In this document: piece by piece, positions 7,299 through 14,363 of the stretch
Layout of the letters: the number at the start of each line of letters is the position of its first letter
Numbering within the stretch: position 1 is the stretch's first letter
Assembly: GCA_044866695.1 (NCBI GenBank)
Contig: JBIOUF010000260.1
Span: forward strand, 1 to 24,028
DNA from: JBIOUF01 sp044866695
GTDB lineage: Bacteria > Actinomycetota > Actinomycetes > Propionibacteriales > Nocardioidaceae
DNA length: 24,028 bases
Direction: 5' to 3'
Position numbers and translations under genes: made by a program
Notes under the pieces: model-generated
The model's database searches: none
What the model was told of the DNA's origin: nothing
Seen by the model: the letters and a program-made list of their open reading frames with translations, nothing else

Positions 7299-7664
7299 TC
7301 AGTGATCAGGGCCGATGGTGTAAGTGCGTGACCACCAGTGCTGCCCGCTGTTGCCGTCGCGTCGCCAACCGCGGCCGAGCAGCTCCTTCTCGAGTTCCTC
7401 CAGGCGCTCCTGTGCGGTCTCGATCCAGGCGTTCGGCTTGTCGAGGTTCTCGAGGTCCTGGAATCTCATCACCGGGAAGGTCGCACCGGTCACGACATGG
7501 CCACTCGCTTGGTGTTCCTTGCCTGGCCAGCGGGCTACGAACCGGTACTGCGCGCTGCCATAGGACCCGCCAAGGGTGTTGGCCAAGGCCTTGGCCCATG
7601 AGTGCTGGCCCAGTTCCTCGAGGTGAACCTCGACCGTCTCGGTCTCCGTGTCTGGTCTGGTCAC
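7299..7664 (-). CDS. Conserved-looking hypothetical protein, 121 residues
   Basis: The frame extends to 7742, but GAGGAG sits six bases before the GTG at 7664-7662, and the protein from there (TRPDTETETVEVHLEELGQ) looks natural. The product is soluble, acidic and Trp-rich: ALANTLGGSYGSAQYRFVARWPGK, then ATFPVMRFQDLENLDKPNAWIE, a charged helix ETAQERLEELEKELLGRGW, and a His/Trp-rich end, HWWSRTYTIG. No named family is recognised and no catalytic motif is evident. It is divergent from the membrane-protein operon at 7838, with 173 bases between them, and third-position base use here looks slightly less GC-biased than in the backbone genes. Confidence 0.65.
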   Translation of the reverse strand: MTRPDTETETVEVHLEELGQHSWAKALANTLGGSYGSAQYRFVARWPGKEHQASGHVVTGATFPVMRFQDLENLDKPNAWIETAQERLEELEKELLGRGWRRDGNSGQHWWSRTYTIGPDH

Positions 7665-7837
7665 GGCGCTCTCCTCGTGGATCGCTTGGGATTCGACAGG
7701 CACGACGCGGGCCGCGCGCCAGCAGAACCATCCATCGCCCACGATGCGTGCCGGCTGGCCGTTGGAGCAGAGTCGTTCGGCACTGCTTCGAGGCCACCGG
7801 CTCTGCCCAGCGTGGTCACAGACCGTAGGGGGTTGTC

Positions 7838-8458
7838 ATGCAGGGATTCCTCATCTGGGGAGCGTTCACCGTCGGGGTGGCAGCGTTCTGTGTCTGGAGG
7901 CCCCAGCCCGCGAGGATCTTCGTCGGCGTCTTCTTCGGCGCGATGGGTCTGGGGATCCACGGAGCGCTCATCTTCACGAACCCTCAGAGCTACGTCGACT
8001 TCGCCGCCGAAGCACCCTGGGCGATCTATCGCGACATCGGAACGTCGTTGACCGAACCAAACCCCCTGGCCTTCGGCATCTTCATGCTCTCCTTCGAAAC
8101 CATCACCGCTGCCCTCATCCTCAGCAGAGGCCGCGCCGTCACGTGGGGCCTGCTCGCCGCAATCGCGTTCCTGATCGGCATCACACCCCTGGGGCTGGAG
8201 GAGGTCCCGAATGTCGTCTTGGCCGCAGGCATGGCCTTCCTACTCACCCACGACTTCCCCACCGACGTCTGGACGATGCTGCGCCGCCATCGACGCCCCC
8301 AGCTCGCGACCGCAGCACGCGGAGCCATCTCGCCCCGTGCACACGCACCCGCTCCCGAGCTGACGACGCGTCCGGCTGAGCGGGACCTTCGCCCCTCGGA
8401 CTTCGCCCCGACGCCGCACCCCCGAACCGGGCTTCATGGACGGACTGGTGGGCGTTGA
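7838..8458 (+). CDS. Integral membrane protein, first of a three-gene operon
   Basis: This 206-residue protein starts at ATG 7838 with AGGGGG just upstream. I estimate five membrane segments (about 4-20, 27-46, 76-96, 100-118 and 122-138). A conserved-looking extramembrane loop, FTNPQSYVDFAAEAPWAIYRD, lies between the second and third. After residue 145 comes a roughly 60-residue Arg/Pro-rich tail that is probably cytoplasmic and disordered. The loop with Tyr, Phe and Trp and the SFETITAALILSRGRA segment recall small uncharacterised actinobacterial membrane proteins, but I cannot name a family. Its TGA (8456-8458) lies about 50 bases before the next start. Confidence 0.75.
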   Translation: MQGFLIWGAFTVGVAAFCVWRPQPARIFVGVFFGAMGLGIHGALIFTNPQSYVDFAAEAPWAIYRDIGTSLTEPNPLAFGIFMLSFETITAALILSRGRAVTWGLLAAIAFLIGITPLGLEEVPNVVLAAGMAFLLTHDFPTDVWTMLRRHRRPQLATAARGAISPRAHAPAPELTTRPAERDLRPSDFAPTPHPRTGLHGRTGGR

Positions 8459-8508
8459 CGATCGAACGCGGAGGCACCACCCCACCTACTCCCGCCGATG
8501 GAGGCGCG

Positions 8509-8946
8509 ATGAACCGCAAGAGCAAGCTCCTGCTCGGGCTGCTGCTGTTCAACGGCTCGAGCGCCACCGGCGGAGGTCTCGCGTTGATGACGGACTGGAT
8601 TCCCGAGCAGGTGTCCTGGGTCGGGGACACCGACTTCCCCAGCAACTACTTCCCGGGCGTGATCCTGATGGCCGTCGTCGGTGGCAGCTCCCTGATCGCT
8701 GCCGCCGCCCTGCTGAAACGCTGCGACGGCTGGCCGCTCGCCAGCATCGTTGCCGGGACCATCATGGTGTTCTGGATCATCGGAGAGGTCGCGTCAATCC
8801 GTGGGTTCCATGTCCTGCAGGTGGTCTACCTGGTGACCGGTGCGCTCGTCGTGACATGGACACCAGCGCGGCAGACGGAAGCGGCCTCATCGAATGACCG
8901 AGGGAACCCAGCACCGCCTCGTCCAACCGCGGCGAGAAGGACGTGA
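8509..8946 (+). CDS. Small integral membrane protein, second of the operon
   Basis: This is a 145-residue product. An upstream TTG at 8455 overlaps the preceding stop, but GGAGG four bases before the ATG at 8509, and the hydrophobic start NRKSKLLLGLLLFNG, favour 8509. Four membrane segments are expected (about 6-28, 47-69, 74-96 and 99-117). The loop WVGDTDFPSNYFPGVILMAVVGG between the first two fits a widespread pattern of uncharacterised proteins (TPF.DY..PG..L...GG). The last 25 residues are polar. The stop overlaps the start of the next gene, so translation is probably coupled. Confidence 0.75.
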   Translation: MNRKSKLLLGLLLFNGSSATGGGLALMTDWIPEQVSWVGDTDFPSNYFPGVILMAVVGGSSLIAAAALLKRCDGWPLASIVAGTIMVFWIIGEVASIRGFHVLQVVYLVTGALVVTWTPARQTEAASSNDRGNPAPPRPTAARRT

Positions 8947-9812
8947 TGGCGATGCCGATGACACTGACTGACGATGTCGGACGGTCCACCGCAGGGGTGA
9001 GCCGCCGGACCCAGCGCCTCTGCGACGCCCTGGCCGTCTTGGTGCTGGTCGCTGCCGTGCCCACGTTCTTCGTCGACGGGATCCTCAACGGCACACCGGT
9101 GATGAACGGTTCCGCGCGCGGCACGGCGCTCACCATGTTCGCGCTGGCACTCCCCGTGCTCGCGATCGGGCTGGTCACGGCTACCCGTGGCTCGGTGTGG
9201 GGGCGGGCCGCCGTGATCGGTGCGCTCGGCTACGTCACCTACAACGCCACCCTGCTGGTCTACGAAACCCCGTTCAACGAGCTGTTCCTGACCTATGTCG
9301 CCCTGCTCGGGCTGTCGCTGTGGTCGCTGGTCAGCGCGCTGCTCGACCCCCGGCCGTTCCTGGCGCCGGGCAGCAGGCTGCCCGCGCGCGGCATCGCCGC
9401 GTTCATCCTGACCGTGGTCGCACTCAACGCGCTGGCCTGGCTGCGGGTCGTCGTACCCGACCTGGGTGAGGACCCGCCCGGCTTCCTGGACGGGACCGGC
9501 CTGACCACCAACCCGATCTACGTCCAGGACCTCGCGGTCTGGCTGCCCGCGCTGGCGATCGTCGCCGTGCTGCTGTGGCAGCGCCGACCCTCCGGCGTCT
9601 TCCTCGCCGGAGCCGGGCTGGTCTTCTGGGAGATCGAGGCGATCGGCGTCGCGGTCGACCAGTGGTTCGGTCACCGCGCCGATCCCGCCTCCGACGTGGC
9701 GACCCTGGCTGGCGTCGTGTTGTTCGTCGTACTCGCCGCAGCGACCCTCGTCCCGCTGGTTCTTTGGCTGCGCGCGGTCCCGGCGCGTTCACATGAGGCA
9801 GGGCAATCGTGA
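8946..9812 (+). CDS. Polytopic membrane protein, third of the operon
   Basis: Candidate starts are GTG 8943 and ATG 8946. GAGAAGG at 8934-8940 is better spaced for 8946, which shares one base with the previous stop. The 288-residue product should span the membrane about eight times (roughly 26-44, 59-79, 87-106, 111-132, 149-169, 194-211, 217-237 and 252-275). The block ALGYVTYNATLLVYETPFNELFLTYVALLGLSL is the most distinctive part and matches a pattern I know only from uncharacterised membrane proteins (YN...Y....N.LFL.Y.A). No transporter or enzyme signature is recognised. A hairpin follows 40 bases after the stop. Confidence 0.78.
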   Translation: MAMPMTLTDDVGRSTAGVSRRTQRLCDALAVLVLVAAVPTFFVDGILNGTPVMNGSARGTALTMFALALPVLAIGLVTATRGSVWGRAAVIGALGYVTYNATLLVYETPFNELFLTYVALLGLSLWSLVSALLDPRPFLAPGSRLPARGIAAFILTVVALNALAWLRVVVPDLGEDPPGFLDGTGLTTNPIYVQDLAVWLPALAIVAVLLWQRRPSGVFLAGAGLVFWEIEAIGVAVDQWFGHRADPASDVATLAGVVLFVVLAAATLVPLVLWLRAVPARSHEAGQS

Positions 9813-9851
9813 GCCCGGCGGCCCCGGGGAACGGCGGCGACTCGGCAGAGG

Positions 9852-9876
9852 TGCTGCCGCACTGGTTGCCGCAGCA
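9852..9876 (+). terminator. Hairpin after the three-gene membrane operon
   Basis: TGCTGCCGCA at 9852-9861 pairs with TGCCGCAGCA at 9867-9876 (nine of ten pairs, one C-C mismatch) around the loop ctggt. It lies 40 bases after the stop at 9812 and before the hydrolase gene at 10054, so it separates the two plus-strand groups. There is no T-run. The remainder of 9813-10053 shows no convincing gene. Confidence 0.4.
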
Positions 9877-10053
9877 GTCCGAAGACCCGGCTTGTCCTGG
9901 TCCGGGGAGTCGCTCGGCCCTGCCGCTGGGGTGAGGCAGGCGGTGAGGATGGACGGGAAGGCTGAAGTTCCCCTTGGCGTGCCTGGCGGTACCCAAGTCA
10001 GGAACGGTACGGCCGAGTGACTGCCCGGCCCAAGGCCTGGGTCGGGAGCGTCC

Positions 10054-11670
10054 ATGATGAGTGTGCACACCAGTCCCTCGGTGAAGCCGAAACCGGATCG
10101 GCCTCCAGGGAACGCGACGGGTGCTGGCGTGATCAACACAGGCAGGGGCAGAGCTGGTGCGCTCTTGCGTGGGGAGGTGGCGGACAGGCGGCTGGCCTGG
10201 GGCCTCGCCTTGCTCGCCGCGGTTGGCTACGGGTTGCTCGCCGCCTGGTGGACCCCACGCGGACCGATGTCCACGGTCGAGGGACTCTCGGCGATGGGTC
10301 TCGGACTCCTCGTCGGGTGCGTCGCCGGGCTCCTGCTCCGGACCCGATGGGCAATGCTGGTGGCTCCACTCACCTTCGCCATCGTGTTCGAGCTGGCCCG
10401 GCTGGGCGTCTCGGGACCGACGGTGGACGGCATCCACCTGACCACTGCCTACGGGATCATGGCGTTCGCGGTCGGCCGCGGAGTCCACGCGCTTCTAGCC
10501 CTGTTGCCGATGGTTCTGGGAGCCGCCTTGGGTGCGGCCTTGGCTCGGCGCCGGCTCTCGACCCGTCGTCGTCGGAAGGGTCTGCTCAGTGCGCTGAGTC
10601 TGTGGCTGCGTCGCGGTGTCGCTGTGGTCACCGGGCTGGTGCTCGTGGCTCTGGCTGTCTTCATCGCTCGCCCCGCGACCACTGACCCGATCGTCGACGC
10701 GGACGGCCGGACGGTCGCCGGCAGCGTCGCGGAGCTGACTCGGGTCGAGGTCGGTGGTCGAGACCTCGCGTTGATGATCCGCGGGCGCAGTACGCAGAAC
10801 CCCGTGCTCTTGTTCCTGGCCGGCGGACCCGGCGGCAGCGAGCTCGGCGCGATGCGGCGCCACAGCGAGGCACTCGAGGACGACTTCGTGGTCGTCACGT
10901 TCGACCAGCGGGGCACCGGGAAGTCCTACGACCAGCTCGACCCCACCGACACGATGACCCTGGCCGGGGCCGTAGCCGACGCGGTCGCGGTCACCAACTA
11001 CCTGCGTGACCGGTTCGACCAGGAGAAGGTCTACCTGGTCGGCCAGTCCTGGGGAACCACGCTCGGAGTGCTCGCGGTGCAGCAGCACCCCGAGCTGTAC
11101 CGCGCTTACGTCGGTGTCGGACAGATGGTGAGCCAGGCCGCCACCGACAAGATCTTCTACGAGGACACGCTGGCGTGGGCACGCGAGGAGGGCAACACCG
11201 AGCTCGTCGACACGTTGGAGGCGAACGGCCCGCCGCCGTACGCCGACGTCTTGGACTACGAGGCGGCGCTGTCCTACGAGATGGAGGTCCACCCTTACGA
11301 CCACAGCCCGAACAGCGAAGGCTCCGGGCAGATGAGCGAGAACCTCTTCGTCGAGGAGTACACGCTGCTTGACCAGGTGCACATCCTAGGTGCGACGCTC
11401 GACGTGTTCTCGGTGCTGTACCCGCAGCTGCAGGACATCGACTTCCGCACCCAGGCCACCACCCTGGATGTGCCGGTTCACCTGGCTCAAGGGCGCCACG
11501 AGGCACCCGGGCGGCAGCGGCTGGCCCAGGAGTGGTTCGAGCAGCTCCGTGCGCCCTCGAAGGAACTGACCTACTTCGAGACCTCCGGGCACCGCCCCTT
11601 GTGGGAGCAGCCCACGCAGTTCCACGACCTGATGACGGCCGTCCTGGCCGACACCGCCCCGACCCGCTGA
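10054..11670 (+). CDS. Membrane-anchored alpha/beta hydrolase (peptidase S33-like)
   Basis: This 538-residue protein has two parts. Residues 1-206 hold a basic leader and about six hydrophobic segments (46-66, 75-96, 98-117, two in 128-160, and 188-206). Residues 225-538 are an alpha/beta hydrolase with oxyanion-hole motif GGPGGSE (257-263), DQRGTGKS (284-291), nucleophile elbow GQSWGT (Ser332) and catalytic His in SGHRP (His513). The acid is normally Asp after strand 7; here the matching place reads GRHEAPG, so Glu483 may serve. GGPGG and DQRGTGKS are typical of proline iminopeptidase-like S33 enzymes. The catalytic domain probably lies outside the cell, but topology is inferred. The start is the first of two adjacent ATGs, preceded by GGGAG. 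It is the first gene of the hydrolase/ABC group. Confidence 0.85.
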   Translation: MMSVHTSPSVKPKPDRPPGNATGAGVINTGRGRAGALLRGEVADRRLAWGLALLAAVGYGLLAAWWTPRGPMSTVEGLSAMGLGLLVGCVAGLLLRTRWAMLVAPLTFAIVFELARLGVSGPTVDGIHLTTAYGIMAFAVGRGVHALLALLPMVLGAALGAALARRRLSTRRRRKGLLSALSLWLRRGVAVVTGLVLVALAVFIARPATTDPIVDADGRTVAGSVAELTRVEVGGRDLALMIRGRSTQNPVLLFLAGGPGGSELGAMRRHSEALEDDFVVVTFDQRGTGKSYDQLDPTDTMTLAGAVADAVAVTNYLRDRFDQEKVYLVGQSWGTTLGVLAVQQHPELYRAYVGVGQMVSQAATDKIFYEDTLAWAREEGNTELVDTLEANGPPPYADVLDYEAALSYEMEVHPYDHSPNSEGSGQMSENLFVEEYTLLDQVHILGATLDVFSVLYPQLQDIDFRTQATTLDVPVHLAQGRHEAPGRQRLAQEWFEQLRAPSKELTYFETSGHRPLWEQPTQFHDLMTAVLADTAPTR

Positions 11671-11699
11671 CTCCTCACCCCCGTGTCTTGGAGGCAGGC

Positions 11700-11898
11700 A
11701 TGAACGTCCCGCAGCCGGCTCGGGTGGGGCCGTCGCGCTTGTCGCCGAGAGAGGCGTCGAGGCGCAAGGCGCCGGTGACGCGGGCGGCGACCGTGAGGCC
11801 ACGGCGGAGACCCGTCCGCGATCGGCTCCGCCAGCAAGTCGTTCACGGCACTGGCGGTCATGCAGCTGGTCGACACCGGCCGCGTGGACCTCGAGGCC
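11700..11898 (+). pseudogene. Relic of a beta-lactamase-family serine hydrolase
   Basis: An ATG at 11700 has a good ribosome site (GGAGG five bases upstream), but the reading frame that follows is Arg-rich and not recognisable. Further on, 11821-11898 in another frame reads IGSASKSFTALAVMQLVDTGRVDLEA. This is a clear match to the SxxK active-site helix of class C beta-lactamase/DD-peptidase-like serine hydrolases (Ser and Lys of SASK). The rest of the roughly 350-450-residue domain, including the YxN and HxG/KTG motifs, is missing. The gene has evidently suffered internal deletions. It fills the 300 bases between the hydrolase and the ABC ATPase, and in the ancestor the three may have formed one operon. 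Confidence 0.6.
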
Positions 11899-11970
11899 CG
11901 GTGCGTGACGACGTCCCCGTCCGCGGCCCCACCCGACCTCTCGCCACGCCCACCGAAAGGAAGCCCGACC

Positions 11971-12906
11971 ATGTATCCGCTCGAGATCGAGCACGTCACC
12001 AAACGCTACGGCCGTGAGGTGGTCCTCGACGACCTCACCTTCGCCGTCGCGCCCGCCCGGGTGACCGGCTTCCTGGGACCGAACGGCGCCGGGAAGTCGA
12101 CCACGATGAAGATCCTGCTCGACCTGGCCGCCGCCGACTCCGGGCACGCCACCGTCGCGGGCACCCGCTATCGCGATCTGGAGGACCCCCCACGAACCGT
12201 CGGGGTGGTGCTCGAGCCGAACGCCTTCCACCCGGGCCGCAGCGGTCGCAACCACCTGCGCATCCTGGCCGACGGCTCTGGGATCCCCCCTGCTCGCATC
12301 GACGAGCTGCTGGAGATGGTCGAGCTGTCCCACGCCGCGGACCGCCACGTCGGCGGCTACTCGCTGGGGATGCGGCAACGACTCGGCAACGCGGCCGCGC
12401 TGCTCGGTGACCCGCCCGTCCTGGTCCTCGACGAACCCGGCAACGGCCTCGACCCACAAGGCATCCGCTGGCTCCGTGACCTGCTGCGAGCACGCGCCGC
12501 GGCCGGCGGCACGGTCTTCGTGTCCAGCCATCTGCTCGCCGAGGTCGAGCACCTGGCCGACGAGGTGGTCGTGATCAGCCGTGGTCGACTCGTCGCCACC
12601 GGGGCACTTGCCACCCTGCAGCAGGCCGGTACGTCGGTGCGTACCACCCAGACGGCGCAGCTGACCGAGCTGCTCCAGGCTGCCGGCGCCACCGTCCACA
12701 CCGGGCCCGAGGGCGAGCTCGTCGTTCGAGGCCTCGGGACCGCCGACATCGGCGACCGGGCCTGCGCCGCGGGCATTGCGCTGCACGAACTGACCCCCCA
12801 GGCCGGTTCGCTGGAAGAGCTGTTCTTGGACTGGACGAGCAACGACGACACCCACCTCAGCGGTCCTGGGGCGGCAGCGACCGAAAGGCAGGTAGTACCG
12901 CTATGA
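11971..12906 (+). CDS. ABC transporter ATP-binding protein (ABC-2/BcrA-DrrA type)
   Basis: This 311-residue ATPase starts at ATG 11971 behind GAAAGGAAG. Walker A is GPNGAGKST (36-44), the signature is YSLGMRQRL (130-138), Walker B is VLVLDEPGNGLDP (150-162) and the H-loop is SSHLL (185-189). At the Q-loop position the sequence reads VVLEPNAFHPGRSG, with Glu82 instead of Gln. This E-loop is known in lantibiotic-immunity and bacitracin-type exporters. The C-terminal 100 residues form the regulatory tail common to this class. It overlaps the permease gene by ATGA, so the two make one transporter. The likely role is export of a hydrophobic or peptide compound; the substrate is not known. Confidence 0.92.
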   Translation: MYPLEIEHVTKRYGREVVLDDLTFAVAPARVTGFLGPNGAGKSTTMKILLDLAAADSGHATVAGTRYRDLEDPPRTVGVVLEPNAFHPGRSGRNHLRILADGSGIPPARIDELLEMVELSHAADRHVGGYSLGMRQRLGNAAALLGDPPVLVLDEPGNGLDPQGIRWLRDLLRARAAAGGTVFVSSHLLAEVEHLADEVVVISRGRLVATGALATLQQAGTSVRTTQTAQLTELLQAAGATVHTGPEGELVVRGLGTADIGDRACAAGIALHELTPQAGSLEELFLDWTSNDDTHLSGPGAAATERQVVPL

Positions 12907-13649
12907 CGTGGCTACGACTCGTCCGGGGCGAGATCCGCAAGCTCACGACCACCAAGCTGCCGCTGGGCTTCCTGGCCGTGCTGGTCCTGATCGCCGGCAT
13001 CGACGCCGCGGTCGTCATGTTCGGCACCGACATGGACGGCAGCAAGGCGTTCATTGCGACCGCCGCCGACCAGCAGTCGCTGATGGCCTTCGCCTTCAAT
13101 GCCATGCTGGGCACCGGGCTGTTCGGCGCGATCGCCGTGGCGCGTGAGTACGGACACCACACCGTCGTCCCTACCTATCTGACTTCGCCGCGGCGTACAC
13201 GTGCGGGCCTCGCCCAGCTGACGGCGGTCCTGCTCGGCGGTGCGCTTCTCGGACTGATCGGCCAGGCGCTGGTCGTCGCGGGAGTCGCTCTCGCGCTGCC
13301 CAGCACCGAGTACGGCTTCCTGGTGTCGACCGGTGGGGTGACCCAGATCCTTGCGGCCTCGACACTGACCGGAGCCGTCGGCGCCCTCCTCGGGGCCGGA
13401 CTCGGGGCCGTGATCCGCAACCTCGGTGGCGCGGTGACAGCAGTCGTGCTCGCGCTCTTCATGATCCCGCCCCTCGTCGTGCAGCTGGTGAGCGACGCCG
13501 CGTCCTGGATCCCGCCCGCGCTCGGCGGCGCCATCTCCGGAGTCACCACCGACGTGAGTGCCGGAGCGGCGCTTGCGGCCCTCCTGCTCTATGGCGTCCT
13601 GCCCGCGGCTGCCGGCCTGGTGGCAGTGCAGCGGCGCGACGTTGTATAG
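12903..13649 (+). CDS. ABC-2 type transporter permease
   Basis: This 248-residue membrane protein starts at ATG 12903, overlapping the ATPase stop by four bases. The N-terminal MTWLRLVRGEIRKLTTTK is the usual amphipathic cytoplasmic lead-in of ABC-2 permeases. Six membrane segments are expected (about 20-40, 62-81, 104-132, 148-170, 175-197 and 218-241). The cytoplasmic loop VAREYGHHTVVPTYLTSPRR after the second segment is the coupling region of the family (E...G....T.L..P.R). Length and layout are those of BcrB-like half-size permeases, so the working transporter is probably a dimer with two ATPase copies. Confidence 0.9.
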   Translation: MTWLRLVRGEIRKLTTTKLPLGFLAVLVLIAGIDAAVVMFGTDMDGSKAFIATAADQQSLMAFAFNAMLGTGLFGAIAVAREYGHHTVVPTYLTSPRRTRAGLAQLTAVLLGGALLGLIGQALVVAGVALALPSTEYGFLVSTGGVTQILAASTLTGAVGALLGAGLGAVIRNLGGAVTAVVLALFMIPPLVVQLVSDAASWIPPALGGAISGVTTDVSAGAALAALLLYGVLPAAAGLVAVQRRDVV

Positions 13650-14122
13650 CCAGAGAACCGGAGGTCTCCACACGCCGCGCAGCAAGGCAGGCGGCTCGGG
13701 TGACCGGCGGAGGTAACAGACACGCCACAGCCCACCCAGACGCAGGGGGGGATCACCCGATGGGCGCTGCCGCCGCGAGCAGCGCGGCAGAGCCCGGGTC
13801 CTGCTCCTCCACCGGCCGGTCCCGGTCCTCGCGCAGGATCGAGGCGAAGTCACCGAACTCCGGCATCGGCTCGTAGTGCAGGCGCAACGCCCAGTCCTCG
13901 CTGGTGCCCTCTCGAGTCCGGTCCACCGAGCACGCCGTTGGCGCGGGAGTCGACGAAGGTGACCGGGACGCCCTCACCGCATCAGCCTGGCTTGCACCGT
14001 GCCATGCCACTCCCTCACCTCCGCCTGGCGGCGCTCGCGGGCGCGGGCCGGCTGACGGTCACCCGCCGCTGGGCCCAGCGGGTGCCGCCGCGATGCCGGC
14101 CAGGCAGGCCGCGTGGGAGACC
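13650..14122. other. Gap after the ABC genes, no intact gene
   Basis: Nothing here can be supported as a complete gene. The middle part carries the minus-strand coding-like remnant listed separately. The rest shows no clear terminator for the ABC operon beyond a very short GGAG-gt-CTCC palindrome just after the permease stop. Confidence 0.4.
13753..13978 (-). pseudogene. Unrecognised, possibly frameshifted coding remnant
   Basis: Two minus-strand frames look like real protein one after the other. From 13978 to about 13920 one frame reads GEGVPVTFVDSRANGVLGG. From about 13920 to the stop at 13753 the other reads EDWALRLHYEPMPEFGDFASI and on through REDRDRPVEEQDPG. Joined by one frameshift they would form one continuous acidic segment. 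I do not recognise the family and see no start or ribosome site. It may be the decayed end of a gene cut off at the insert border, or coincidence. Confidence 0.25.
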
Positions 14123-14359
14123 TCAACCGCCGCTCCCCCGGTTCGCGACGAACGCCGCGACGGGCGGGATGATCGCGGCCACGGCCGACATGGCGACCGC
14201 GGCCGGCACCGACCACAGCCGCACCACGTTCCAGGCCAGCACGATCAGCACCAGGCAGACGCCCATCATCCACAGGTAGACGTGGAGGCGGTGGCGCTGC
14301 CGCTCGGCGAGGCCGGGCGCCGCGTCGGTGACCAGCTCGGGGCGGTTCCGGCGGCGCAC
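14123..14359 (-). CDS. DUF3099 small membrane protein
   Basis: This 78-residue product has two hydrophobic segments (about 29-47 and 50-71) after the polar lead ELVTDAAPGLAERQRHR and ends in AFVANRGSGG. The pattern VTDA...RQR...YL..MG, then A...P..A...AN is that of the DUF3099 family, found throughout actinobacteria and of unknown role. The likely start is the GTG at 14359-14357, only four bases after the ispG stop, although no clear ribosome site is visible there. The spacing suggests coupling to ispG. Confidence 0.65.
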   Translation of the reverse strand: MRRRNRPELVTDAAPGLAERQRHRLHVYLWMMGVCLVLIVLAWNVVRLWSVPAAVAMSAVAAIIPPVAAFVANRGSGG

Positions 14360-14363
14360 GCGC

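Noticed and set aside
9793..10020. A 75-codon plus-strand frame between the membrane operon and the hydrolase gene
   Set aside because: No ribosome site and Arg/Gly-biased composition. It also spans a terminator-like hairpin.
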